64,000 nucleotides of DNA from Linum tenue. Its lineage: Eukaryota > Streptophyta > Magnoliopsida > Malpighiales > Linaceae. The translations under genes were made by a program, and so were the position numbers. Where the stretch lies: contig CAMGYJ010000003.1 of NCBI GenBank assembly GCA_946122785.1, forward strand, positions 27,545,811 through 27,609,810, in the 5' to 3' direction. Position 1 is the first letter of the stretch, and every line of letters starts with the position of its first letter. The notes under the pieces are model-generated. The model saw only the letters and a list, made by a program, of their open reading frames with translations, made no database searches and was not told the DNA's origin. Shown here piece by piece: positions 32,464 through 44,350 of the stretch.

Positions 32464-34460
32464 AGGAAGGCAACTCGGGCAGGTTGGCAGAATGAAGGAA
32501 AACTACCAAAAGTGGCAACGTTTGTAGAGAACTACATCTGAGGGCAACGAAAGGGTGAGATACTCCTAGAACTATATATTGATGTAAGTTAAGTTTACCA
32601 AATATGCCAAGGTGCCTCTAGCTAATTTCTTTCTTGCATTTCTTTCATCATGAACGCCAACTTACCGGAATGAACTTTGATATGGTATATATCACCCTTG
32701 TCTTCTTTATTCAAAGAGAGTAAAAACGCTATAATATGACAACAAAGCTTAATGGTAAAGCAAGTAGGCAGAAACACGAACGGAATGAAGAGATGTGTCA
32801 TGGGTATCTTACATCACAAAAGCAGAATAAATACAACAGTTCATTTGCTGCCGGTTTACTAACCTGAAGTTATTTCCTTTTGTTTATTTGCATTGTCTTT
32901 AGTTTTTAATTAGTTATGCACTTTCACCAACCTCACTTGCTTTCGGCTTACTAACCTGCGAGTTCATCAATTTGAGACAGTAAAGAGATGAAAGCAAGGC
33001 CTTCCAAATCATGTAGCTTAGCATACTAAATTTAGAAACATAAACATGATTCAAAGCTACCAGGACTGCATTTCTCATTGACATAGACCTCCCTTACATT
33101 GAAGAAAAAAACTACCAGGACTATGGTTTCCGACTTCGGTGAGATGCCAAATTCAGAATTAGCAGCAACCTTCAATTCCAAAGAAAGAAAAAGTGTACCT
33201 GTCCGAGAAGAGGATACCGCGCAGAAGCAGCCAATACAAAGGAGCAAAGTACATTTTCGTAACACCGCACTCTTCAAATATTGGTCGAACCCCATGTTCT
33301 CCCAACTCATGGTTTGCTTCTGAGAGTCGCAAAACTTTAGAAGGCCAAAAATTTGATGTGAAGCTTCTTAGATTGAGAAGGAACACATGTCATCAAAGTC
33401 GTCGTTGTGCTGACTGTTGAGAGAATTGAACCACACTCAGATCCAAAGATTCCTACTTTACCTGGAAACTCAATTACCCAACTAAAATTTAGAAACCTGA
33501 ACTGTAGCTCACCAAATTCTAGAAAACGAAGATTCAAACTCGAAAAGAACATAAATTTATGCAGATGGTTGGTTGGTTCTCTCCCTCTTTCTCTCGCTTT
33601 CACCGTCGGTGGCTTCAGGTAAATTGAGGGCTGACGTCAAAGAGTTCTACTCTATACTTCTTCTCCATCTGTTGAGCGCACCATCTCCTTCACGACTGCC
33701 AACATAAGCATCCCATGAGCAGTTTGCGCCTTCGGCTTCACTGCTGCTTTGAGGATCGGGTCGACAGTGGCGGTTATGTCATATGCATTGGAAGAGGAGG
33801 GCGGGGAGGAGTAGATTTTCTTCGTTTTTTACGGGTCGCGGGAGGTCCACAACAATGACAGTGAATGTTGATCCGTTATGCTACCTTCGACAATGGCTTG
33901 AGATCTAGCCGCCGTCACCTTCTGGTCAAACGGACCTTATACGCAGTCGCCGATGATGATTGATGAAGCCGAGAGAGCTGGGGGCAGTAGGGCCGACTTT
34001 TAGCAGTCCATTTCAGGGATGAAAATTGTCTTCGTTGGAGAGAAAGAGTGCTCGAGGGCGGGGGTTTGTCCAGATTTATTGAGTGAGGATTGAGTGTTGG
34101 GAAAGAAGAATGGCAGGCAGAGGTTGCTTCCTCGTTGGAGTGTTGAAGAGGGTCGCGTGCTGAAGAGGGTCGCATGCTGAAGTGGTTATACTATCAAGAA
34201 CCGAGAAGCACACCAAGATGGCGAGATTTGGGGTGTAGGGGAGATTTGGGCCTTGGGGAATGGGTGAGAAGACAGTTCTAGAGTCAGAGGAGGTACAATT
34301 CATGGGGTGAAGCCGTGAAGGGATGCCAGTGGAGAGAAATGGAGCGAGTGTGTTATCAAGGCAAAATAGGATAGTTTGTCTTCCTTCACTAGCCGACAAA
34401 TAGTGAAACAGTAGAGACCAATAAAGCGTACCCACGTTTCATATATAAAAGAATGACCAT
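32464..34460. other. No supported gene
   Basis: Several frames of 70-120 codons overlap on both strands at 33.03-33.62 and 33.9-34.43 kb, none with a known motif or convincing splice sites. The region may hold decayed captured exons. Confidence 0.35.
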
Positions 34461-34462
34461 CT

Positions 34463-34651
34463 CGCTGAAACAAGTAGCCAAGCTAATGGGTCGATGCCCT
34501 TCACCGCACAACTCGTGCCTTTCCTTCTTCTTCTTCTTCTTCTTCTTCTTCTTCTTGCTGAAACAAGTAGCCAAGCTAATGGGTCGATGCCCTTCTTCTT
34601 CTTCTTCTTCTTCTTCTTCTTCTTCTTCTTCTTCTTCTTCTTCTTCTTCTT

Positions 34652-34681
<30 letters not shown>
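34463..34681. repeat. Duplicated 38-bp unit, each followed by a CTT/TTC microsatellite
   Basis: The unit CTGAAACAAGTAGCCAAGCT...GGTCGATGCCCTT occurs at 34464-34501 and 34558-34595. The first copy is followed after a short spacer by about nine CTT repeats (34530-34557), the second directly by about 29 TTC repeats (34594-34681). The long Ser and Phe frames here are artefacts of the triplet array. Confidence 0.9.
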
Positions 34682-34682
<1 letters not shown>

Positions 34683-34947
34683 AGATTATAATGTTTAACA
34701 TCTGCAAAAAAAATTCAATAATGAAAAAAAGTCATTTTAAAACAAAATTTACTTTTTAAATGATATAAAAAATAATACTCTCAAATAAAAGTTGAGATTT
34801 TCTATTACATCAATCAAACAAAACATGCATTGTGTTCATAAAAATATAATAAAGTTTTATAAAGAATTCAAAAATTGTAACACTTTTATTACAACAATCC
34901 GGGAAAACAAACAACCTCATGTATTATGAATTACAACATAAAAAAAT

Positions 34948-35362
34948 TCTCTTGTCACGTTAGGTGACAAAACACCTATGTCAATTTATTCATATATGTT
35001 TGTGCTCATACACGCCATTTGGTGCTTATTCACGTAAGAGTGTCAGTTACTCACGTAAATGAAAATTCTGACTTTTTCCTCTAATAATTTGTATTGCCTA
35101 TATTTTATGGAATTAAATTTAGATTCACAATTAATCTGTAAAAATGTGTTGCATTGATCATAATCTATACAATGACATCCATCTTGATATATTTCAAAGT
35201 TCAAAATTTAATTTACAATGGTGTGAATAAATAGCAATATGCGTGAATCAACACTAGGTTGTGTGACTAAACAATATTGGCTGCGTGAATAAGGCCAATA
35301 TGGCGTGAATGACGCAAATATGACGTGAAGTAAGTGTTTGGTCATCTAACGAGACAAGAGAC
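34948..35362. mobile_element. Probable MITE with CTCTTGTC ends
   Basis: Left CTCTTGTCACGTTAGGTGAC and right (inverse) CTCTTGTCTCGTTAGATGAC pair over about 20 bp. Inner sequence has repeated TTCACG/CGTGAA motifs on both sides. A target duplication was not resolved, so the superfamily is open. Confidence 0.6.
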
Positions 35363-35812
35363 TTGATTCTTACAACATTTAATACTGCTATTTTACTTCT
35401 AACCATTAAATAGGAAATTCAACTTTTAAAGAAATTGTCATTTCAATCCATTATTTTCATAAAAGGTGGTCGTTTGTAAACAGGATTTAGCGGATGGATT
35501 CATTGAATCGATAAATTTACTAGATATTTATGTTTTCTTGTGTTTTTGTATAGTTGATTTTAATTTCAAAGAGTTCAAATTTCTAAATATAGAGATATCA
35601 AATATCTGGTATTCACGGTTATCAATCGCAGTTATCAAACAATGAATATTTTTAAATCCCATCTATTTCAACAATCCGGAATATTAAAATCTTTAGATTG
35701 TTTTGGAATCTAGAGATTTAAAGTCAAATTCTCCAAACGACACAAAAATTACTCTTGGAACAGTAAACATGAGGAGAAGGAAAAAATTCCTAAAAAATTT
35801 GAATAATTTTTT
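35363..35812. other. No gene recognised
   Basis: AT-rich spacer without supported frames or repeat ends. Confidence 0.35.
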
Positions 35813-35813
35813 T

Positions 35814-37112
35814 GGGTTAATACCTTATTTTGGCCCGAACTATACCCAAATAATTAACTTTGGCCCGTGGTTTCAGAAATTGCTATCCTGGTCTCAACTA
35901 TACATCATATAGTCTAGTTTGGTCGGATGCGTGTTTTGACCGTCAATTAAGACGGTCAATGCTCCAGACCCCAAGTGAATCATCCTACTTTTCTGACGTG
36001 GATAACACGTAGAAAACAAAAATTAATAAAAAAATCAATAACTCAATGAAATTAAAAAGATAATATTTTTTCATTATTTTTCAAAACACCAAACAAACAA
36101 AAACATTCCTCCTCTGCCATCCAAATCCCTAATCATCTTCTCTCCTTCAGATCAGAGAGACAAACTTTTACTCTCCATCTTATTTGATAGGAAAGATCAA
36201 CAACTAGAGCATCATTCTTCCTCCTCACTTTGCCTCTTCCTCTTTCTCTCAAACAAAATGGCCTGACCAAAAACACACCACCTCTTATTCCCGATCTGCA
36301 ACTCCTTCTTCTTTGACCTCAAAACCCAGCCTGCAAAACCGGGACTCATCCGAAATTTTGGGGGTTTGCATCCTTGGAGCATGGCAGTGGATGAGTTTAT
36401 GGGGATGAAGGTAGGGATGGCGGTGGGGTCAACATTGGGAAAGTTGTAGGGGAAACAAAGGGAGCAAGAATTGCAGGGGAACCAGAAGAGGGAGCTTTGA
36501 GAGGCTGAGACTGCAACACGGGTTTCGGATCTCAGTTCGTGGGACTGTAGCGTCGGTTGCAAGAATTTTGTCAGTGGTCGCAGATAGCATCGTAATAGCT
36601 GGGTGGAGCGACCAGATCCCGATGTCGAGGATGCCAATGATACCGATGCTGGCAGAGTTGAGTGAGAGAGGGGAAGTGGGGGACATGCCGAGTAATTAAG
36701 GGGTGTGGTTGGAATGGAGGTGGGTGGCTTGGTCGACGGATAGAAGATGACCAGGGATTTGAGATTTGCTCTAGTTGATTGGGGATTTGGATGGTAAAGG
36801 AGGAAGGTTTTTGTTGTGTCTTTCCAATCTGGATGGTAAAGGAGGAGTGAAGATGACTAAGGATCCACGTCAGAAACAATAATGGATTTTAATTTGGTGG
36901 TTTGAAATAATAATAAAAATATTATATAATAATTAAATTTTTTAATTTCATTGAGTTATTGAGTTTTTTATTATTTTTTGATGTCTATGTGGCATCCACG
37001 TCGAAAAAGTAGGATGATTCACTTGAGGTTTAGAGCGTTGACTGTTAGTCATAGTTATTGACCGTCCAAATTGACGGTGAAAACACGCTTACGGCTAAAC
37101 TAGACTATATGG
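35814..37112. mobile_element. Mutator-like element, right end truncated
   Basis: The left arm from GGGTTAATACCTTATTTTGG (35814) to about 36080 recurs inverted at about 36940-37112 (GATGATTCACTTGAGG, GACCGTC.AA.TTGACGG, AAACTAGACTATATGGTG). The outermost roughly 95 bp of the right arm are missing because the sequence changes at about 37113 into retroelement copy C. The interior (36120-36880) has exon-like frames on the minus strand with no known domain, perhaps captured. Confidence 0.6.
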
Positions 37113-37118
37113 TGGAGA

Positions 37119-37590
37119 TTGAAGATGAAGGAAGGGAGGTTGAGGAGGAAGAAGAAGAAGAAGAAGAAGAAGAAGAAGAAGAAGAAGAAGAAGAAGAAGA
37201 AGAAGAAGAAGAAGAAGAAGGAGAAAATGATGTTCAAGATGAGGACGAGGTCGAGGTGGATGAAGCATCCACAAGTTACAAGTGCTATGAAAGCTTTCCA
37301 CCCGGCCTTGATGCACTTTAGGAGAAGGACACATTTGCGGCTGTTTGCCAAGCCAAGGACAAACCATCTGTGATCCCTCTTGGCAGATGCGATGGAAGTC
37401 AATCGATGATGGACAACATGGTGTGGGGCAAAGAGAAAAAAAGAAGAATGGGTCTCGTGGGTGGAGCCTCAAAGCCGATCAAGTTAACGAGCCCTCAATC
37501 ATGGACTCGTCCAATGCTCGTGACTTGAGACATCACCTCACCGACGAGAAACTCAATTTCAAGGAGGTTCTTGGACGTACCGAAGCTTGA
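37119..37590 (+). pseudogene. C-terminal part of the family gag-region-like ORF (copy C)
   Basis: The frames read DLRHHLTDEKLNFKEVLGRT before a stop at 37588-37590, matching DLRLHLIDENLNYKEVLAWT of the complete element. Upstream a second frame carries FPPGLDAL. A GAA/GAG array (37142-37220) codes for a Glu run where the intact ORF is also acidic. At least one frame change separates the parts. Confidence 0.65.
37142..37220 (+). repeat. (GAA)n microsatellite
   Basis: About 26 GAA/GAG triplets, in frame with the acidic stretch of the retroelement ORF remnant. Confidence 0.95.
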
Positions 37591-38385
37591 GGAGCAACAG
37601 TCTAGCTTAGGAAGTAAAAGTAGAGCTTGTTAGGAGGCAACCCAACGAAGGTTTGTGTTTATTTTACGCTAAGTAATATTATTATGGAATAACCTCGCCT
37701 TGTGCGAGAATATGTTTGTGTTTTTGTGTTTGTTCCCATGAGAAGCTCTCTCCTCTTCATCTCCGGACAAATTCGGTCCCGACTTTCACTCGCCAAGTTA
37801 TGCGGTAACATCATTCTACCCCTTATTTTACGCCATTGAGGGCAATGTCGAGCTTAAGTGTGGGGGGTAGTCTGTCTATTATGCTTGTGCGTGTGATTGA
37901 TTGCCTGAAGCCTTGATGTATGCCCAAATTTTTAAAATTTGTGGGCTCCAAACATTGCTCGTTCATTGTGGCCGGTAGTTGGAGGATCTTGTGATCGAGT
38001 ACATCCTATTATGATGATTGAGAATTGCATTAAGTTGGTGCGAATGTTTAGTTCTCATGCGTGCGGAAATGAATGGATGTCTTGACTTGATTACTCTTCG
38101 ATTACAATTGTCATGCATAGAAATTTGGGAAATTAGAATAGATGATTGGGTAATTAGGTAGCCATGTGAAATTTGTGCCGATCGTCTTTTTCTTGTGTGA
38201 TAGATCCCTCATACCATGGCGAGTAACATTCACCATTGTCGTTAATGAGTATGATGGAGGCATATGATTAGTCCACATCCAAAAGTTGATCATCCCGAAA
38301 TATTTTATCCCCTAGTCAACCCCTTCGAGCCGTGTGACTTCGTGGTCGTTCTCATGTTAGGATCTTGTTTCGTTTTGCCACATTA

Positions 38386-40020
38386 TTAAATAATAATTTT
38401 TTTTAATTATTAATTTTTTTTAATTTTTTTCCCAATTAATAATAAAAAATTAAAAAAATCCCCAATCCCCAAACCTCCAACCCTCATCACTTCCTCCCGC
38501 CGTCTTCGTCCCGTCTGGTTCATCCCTTTCTTCCTCTCCTCTGACGTAAGCGACCGGAGGCTGAACCACCCCCCCCCCCCCCCCCCCCCCCCCCGGCTAG
38601 AAACGAAGAGACTACAAAGTCTGAAGCATCTGCCGCCTCCACTGCAGAATCGGGTCCCTGAACCACCAGCGAGACTGAGTCCAAAGAGACTCTGAACCAC
38701 CCTTCTTCCTCTCCACCAGCAAAGCAAACAAAGCAAGAATTGATATTGGCCATGGCTAATCAGATGCAGTCGCTGTCACAGACTTGTTCAGAGACCGCGC
38801 CGATTCGTTGAAGAGAGTGAATCTCGAGAAGGAAGCTCATCGTGGAAAGGTGCATCACCACCAGATCTAGATTCTTTCAATCTTGGGTTGGTGGGTGGAA
38901 CGAATGGCTACAACTCTCCTCTCCTTGCTTAGGGGCGTAGGCGCATCTACCGGCGACATTAGCCTAGCGCTCTCTCACTCGAGTTCTCAGTCTCGCCGGC
39001 GATTTTGCTGTGTGCTATATATACTGATCCTCCAAAAAAGGTACAACCCGATAGATCTCATAAAGCAGAGGATAAAAGCAAAAGGATTTTGTAGAACTCC
39101 GATCCCAATTGCAAGAAGAAGTCGGAATCCCCACAGTCGTACCTGTGGGACGACATTGGCTACACCGGAGCCGCAACTGAATTGAAAAATCACCACCACC
39201 GTCGTAGTCTTGTGACAGGGCTTCGCAAAATCCCGATGGTACATTGTAGCTTGGATCGATCAGAGGTTGCAGCGGCTGGGGGTGTCCAAATCTAACCCGA
39301 TGGCAACGTCGATTGCGGCCAGCAAGGGGCAAATTTTTACGATGAGGGTTTGTTTGGCGATGGAATTTGCGGAAGAGGCGGGGATTTCGAGGGGCGGTAC
39401 ATCAACGGTGGCTGATGAGAATAGTTTCGTTTTCTTGTCGACGGCGGGGGGGGGTGGAGGAAGCGACGATGGACAGAAAGGGATCATTGTGGAGAAGTTG
39501 GATCCGGTCATGGACAGTGACTTTGTGGGTCGGAACCGCCGTCGGGGTGGCAGGGGAGGATAGATCATTTACTCCAAGTGGAGTCTGGAGCTCCAATTTT
39601 ATTCTGGGCGGAGCACATTTCAACCTCCGGGTGCTGGTAGCGGAGGAACTAGAGATGGAAGAGAACAATGGAGCTTTTTTGAATTCGAGAAGAATGGAGG
39701 AAGTGGATTTAGGCCGAAACAAAGAGGAGGAAGTGGGGTCGTGATAAGATCCATATTTTAATTTGTTAATTTTAATTAAATTATAAAATTAAAGTAATAT
39801 TATTTAATGACATGACACTATGTATAACTACATCAATAGTTTTTTCTGAGTCACTAACATAATAAGTGTTTGACCGTTAATATTAACGGTTAACACAAGT
39901 TTCGGGCAAAATCTGTCCAATAATTTCAAAAGTAGGCGGTAAATGTCTTATTTGAAAAATGGGGTTAAAGCTGTCACTCACTCTAAACTTTGGGTCAAAC
40001 TAGGGTATTAAGTATTAACC
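38386..40020. mobile_element. Mutator-like element, left end truncated
   Basis: The right end reads inward GGTTAATACTTAATACCC from 40020, like the left end at 35814. The inner right arm (about 39770-39880, ATTATTTAATGACATG...) pairs with GCCACATTATTAAATAATAA at about 38378-38400. The outer left arm is missing at the join with retroelement copy C. The interior, 38460-39740, has exon-like frames on both strands without a known domain. Confidence 0.5.
38569..38594 (+). repeat. C26 homopolymer
   Basis: An uninterrupted run of about 26 C inside the Mutator-like element. The minus strand, G26, could form G-quadruplexes. Length may be unreliable in any assembly. Confidence 0.9.
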
Positions 40021-41775
40021 ATTTTAGTAACATATGTTTGAACTAATAACAAAAAGGTAATTCCGCCCATATCCATTCCAAAAACCATTACTATTGTCGA
40101 GTGACGCCACATTATTTAAAATATTAATAAATTAATTACCAAACGAACAATTAAGTAACTAACCCATTCACCTAAGGTTGACCTTCCCATATGAAAAGGC
40201 TTGGGATATGGTCAGTAACCATTAGTTAATAACCTATGAGTAACTAAATATGGACCTTTAGAACTAAGTGGACCCTGAAAATCCAGATCTAAGGGTTGTG
40301 AAATAAAGATATTTTATTTTCCCTAATTTTCTTAATCGACTCTTATCTTCTTCGTTGTAACTCTAATTTCAACTTCTTTTTTTTTTGCACAGATGGAACG
40401 AGTTCGTTGTGCTTTACAAAATTATATCAATTTTCAATATATTTCGAGAAACTTTTTTTCATACCTCCCATTACCAACTACATACCATATTGTAACTTCT
40501 TCGTTTTTAAGTCGTTTTTGAAAATGTTTGTTCAGAAGGAACGAGTTCATCATGATCTATTGGATCTACAAATTTTTGGGTGAAAAAAATACAAGACCAA
40601 AAATTACCATACTTTACCACTCTGGTATGTGGGTGGTAACTTATGGTAAACAATGATGAAAGTCGTAAATGACAGTTAATATACTCCTACTATCATGTAT
40701 TCAACATTCCTACAGTATTGGTATGTCCATACCATCATGGTACGCTTTCTTACCATATGGTATTAAATAGGAGCATACCATATGATTGAATGGTAAAAAA
40801 TGACTTAATTTTTTTTTGTTCTAAAAATATATCAAAGTGGATATCATTTTAAAGAGCACAATTAATCTATTTATCTGTGCAAAATAATATAAATTCCAAC
40901 TTCAAACGAGAGAGAAATCGTTCGTTAAAGATTAAAGAGGAAAAGATAGAAGGTTTTTCATAAGAGGGAGGGATACTGATGACATGGTATCATTGTTACT
41001 CACTATAAGGTTACTGACATGTACGCTCTCATATGAAAACCCTTCTCCCATCTCCTATGGATCTTCTCATTCCTAATCGCTGCAAATGTTGTATTCTCCT
41101 CCGCCGCTGTTGCCGACGGCGAAACGATGGTGATTCTGCCATCAGCAGCAGCTCCACCGTGGGCGGTAGACTTCACTCATCGGTCTCCTGCTGGCTGCTC
41201 TCTCAGGTCCTTCTCCTCGTGAGCCCACTTTTATAGATACCCAAAGAAAAATTCAACTGCTTTTTTTCACTTTCTATGTTTACAGCTGTTATGATTCAAA
41301 TTTCCAGATTCTATTCAATTCACCTTGTGCATGCAATCAGAGGATGATTCTTCTTCTCCGACTGAATTAGTTGCTCTGCTTAACGACACTATTTGTCTCG
41401 AAGATCCTATCTCTGGGAAGTTTCTATGGTCTTTCTCATCTGGCTCCCCGATCTATTCTTCCTATTAATCCCCCATTTGGAACGAAGCCGCCGGAGGTCA
41501 AGACGAAAACATTTTTTGGACCCAGTTCTGCTTTCTTCCTCAATAACTCTGTTCCCGCCGCAAGTAACGCCGACCCAATTACAAGGTATAAAATTAGGGT
41601 TTTTATATCTTAATTAATATCTCAGCTGACGTTGCGTGTTTGAATGGAGATTGAATGGAATTACCTTTTTATTATTAGTTCAAATATATGTTATTGAAAC
41701 GTACAAAATTGAAGATTTGTAACCATTTTGTACAAAGTAAATAGTTTTGTGACCATATAATAATTAGCCATAATT
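40021..41775. mobile_element. Decayed relative of the Pack-MULE at 22162-23569
   Basis: The left side (TAGTAACATATGTTTGAAC, ATTATTTAAAATATTAATAAA) and right side (about 41650-41770: TTGAAACGTACAAAATTG, AAGATTTGTAACCATTTTGT, ATAATTAGCC) match the arms of the element upstream of AKRP. The left outermost ~90 bp are gone, at the join with the preceding element. The interior has short frames at 41033-41236 and 41371-41613 that may be captured coding sequence of unknown origin. Confidence 0.6.
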
Positions 41776-42530
41776 TATCAAACAATCTTAAAAAATATTA
41801 AAAGCCTTTTAGAATTGATCCTATGACACGTAATCCATACTTAAATCCTAAGGTGTACACGTCAGCCCCTATCTCTTCCCTTCGGCTAGCCCGACTCCGC
41901 TGTTCTGACTACTGATCGTGATCTATAATAAAATCGGCAGTTCCATTATATGTTTACTTTGCATTCAAAAAGCACCAATATTCCCCTGCCAACTCCTCCC
42001 TTTCTCTTCATCCACCCTTGGCAGTTGGCACGCCATTCCATCTTCTATTTTCCCCGCGGGAAATCCCAATAATTACTACCAACTCATCACACCTTCAATT
42101 GCACTGAAAATCGTCTCAAAATTGTTTGCCACGGAAGGGCCCGTTGGCGGCCACAACAGCGGCATGTGGATCAAACGACCGGTGTATAGATATGATGAGG
42201 ACTCATCTACCTAATGGGATCTCCTTCTGACTGGGCAGAAGCAGCGACCATATAACTACCAACATGCATCAATTGTGTCGTCCTCAGCCACGTCAGGTAG
42301 GGATTTTGTGTTGGAGGAAAGTCAGTCATGAATCAGAAGATCACAGAATAAAGGAAAGAAATCGTGGGTCAGCATCATGGAGCAAGCAAGGAAGATATGC
42401 TGGAAGCGGATCAATTCAGAGGGCAAGCATTTACAGGATAGATTTCAAAAGAGGAGAACTTACCATTCGTGTGCTGCAACGGCTAGTGTCTGAAGAGTAT
42501 AAGATGAAGACTCTGGAGCAATGAAGAACT
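41776..42530. other. No gene recognised
   Basis: Two frames (98 codons at 41918-42214 and 86 codons at 42264-42524) have no known domain. Confidence 0.3.
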
Positions 42531-43120
42531 CACTTTTCGCAGATCATTCATACAGAAAGAGCGCTGTGAGTACAACTTGTGTGTGTGATAAGAAAAGCAA
42601 GGGTAATCCAACTTCTGGAAAGAAGCCGGGTTAGAGGTGTGTGTTTGAGAGAAACACAGTAGCAGGATTGCTAGGTGATCATCGGAGAGTGAGTTGAATC
42701 AATCATCAGTCCTGGATTGGATTGAGTGATTTTGGAGCTTCAAATTCATTGTATCTGAAACAATCTCAAGATTAGTGAATCGTCGGAAATCACATCATCG
42801 TGGTCTTCCGACCGTGGAGTAGTCAGAGTTGGGAATCATTTGACCTAGCTCTGGAAACCACGTAAAAAACCGACTGTGCATTGTCTCTCTAAGTTCTGTT
42901 TGTGATTGTTAGCTCATACTCTGTTTTCTGCTTAAGTTTGCTTGGTCGAGTGTTTGTTTGGAACAGGGAGTTGTGATCCAAGGTGCTCGAGGAAGAAGTA
43001 GAAGGCCTAGTCCTAAACGCACAGTTTTGAGATTAAACGTGCAGTCTTGAGTTGAGAAACTTGACTGATCAAGTTTATTGGGTCAACGAAGAAAACTGAT
43101 TGGGCTTGATAGTTCAGGCC
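42530..43120 (+). mobile_element. Copia-type LTR fragment
   Basis: The segment around 42755-42900 (CCGACCGTGGAGTAGTCAGA ... GAAACCACGTAAA) has the arrangement typical of plant Copia LTR U5 regions. No TGGTATCAGAGC-type primer-binding site or internal region follows, so this is a solo or truncated LTR with unfixed ends. Confidence 0.4.
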
Positions 43121-43850
43121 CGCCCACAAACTAAACCCGATTCAGTTTATAATCTTCTGTCGTTTTATTTCATTCGTTTCCACTACCATTCCTTGTTGTC
43201 TTTCACTTGTTCTTGATCAAAATCGAATTAGGGTTTCAGGGACGAAAGAAGAGGGAATACTTCATCGAGTCCAGGCTTCTCGCGCTCGAAGCCATCAACA
43301 TTTTGCTCCAAGAAATTTCGCCTCTACCAATAGGAAGTTGCATACATCCGGCGAAGCCACCTAATCACGCCATCTAATTCTGCCTCACAAGAGCAGCCAC
43401 AGGACATGAATCACTTCCTTAACTCGTAGTCTATTAAGCTGCTTTTTATTCATGATGCATTTCTATTTTCTTGCTATTAATCCCTAGGCTTAATTTGAGT
43501 CTGCATGTATATTGATTTGCTACTGCTTTCATTGATAGCCCACACCCTTCCATCTTCTCTTTGTCCCTGCAAAATCCAGGTAAGTTTTATAGTTATACGT
43601 AGTTGTTTGTTAGATATTGGAGTCCAATAGAAGTACAGAACATAGCACTTTGCATATGATTCTTATAATTGTTGGTATTTTCTACACAATTCCTCTATTA
43701 TTTCTACAGTTAATTATGAAGGATACTTTCTACCGTTATGAAGTTTACCATATTTTGTATTATCTCTAAACGACTTAATTCATTTTGCTCCATGGCTATT
43801 ATGGGCAAGAAAACATACCATGAGTTAGGAGTGTGTCAAATGTTACACTG
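43121..43850. other. No gene recognised
   Basis: AT-rich sequence without supported frames. Confidence 0.3.
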
Positions 43851-44350
43851 TCAAGCATTGGTCTCAAATCTTTTTCTGCATATTAATTAACATACCACGA
43901 CTAATCTTTTTTTCCCCATTAATTAAGTTGTATTTTCTCCATTTGCTGGAAGGTTATTTTGTAGTTAATTGAATTTTTAGTTGTCAATCAGTTAGATTAG
44001 AAAAATGCACGATGTTCTTATTTGTTTGTGGGTCTGTAAAGAGGCTTCATTTCAAAAGCTTTGGTTGAGGGTTTGGCAGTCGATATAGGAGTGAAATCAT
44101 TGATTTAGAAGTTATTAATTGATCTAGCAAGAGACTGTTCTTTCCAGATTTCTTATTCTTTTCAGAAACCAAATAAATGGTTTTTTTCTTTTACCATAAC
44201 GATAGCGATATATAGTACAAGTAATAAAAAATTAATTATTCATAAAAAAAAAATTTAACGTGCTTTCTACAAAACCAGATCACTTTTATTCTATACAAAG
44301 ACAAGTTCAAGTAATAAATTTATCCGCCCATCGGGCGGGTCCAATGCTAG
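43850..44350 (+). mobile_element. Helitron 3' end (copy 4)
   Basis: Hairpin CCGCCC-ATC-GGGCGG (44324-44338), CTAG at 44347-44350, followed by T. The stem differs from the CCGGCC type of copies 1, 2 and 5, so this is another Helitron family. The 5' end was not located. Confidence 0.65.

Larger units (their letters stand above)
37113..38385 (+). mobile_element. Fragment of the pol-less Gypsy-type family (copy C)
   Basis: It contains the C-terminal part of the family ORF with an expanded GAA tract, then GAGGCAACCCAAC (37634-37646), CATTGAGGGCAATG...TTAAGTGTGGGGGGT (37834-37868) and a degenerate form of the conserved nested hairpin (37904-37951). Order and spacing match the element at 57.6-63.1 kb. 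It is cut off on both sides by Mutator-like arms, and no LTR is left. Confidence 0.7.

Noticed and set aside
34453..34691. Ser-rich and Phe/Leu-rich proteins
   Set aside because: Direct translations of the CTT/TTC microsatellite in three frames.
37095..37472. Leu- and Phe-rich minus-strand proteins and a Lys-rich plus-strand protein
   Set aside because: Off-frame reading of the GAA microsatellite within the retroelement remnant.
39260..39744. Several overlapping frames of about 100 codons as a gene candidate
   Set aside because: They overlap on both strands with no domain, splice support or start context, and lie inside a Mutator-like element. At most captured exon debris.
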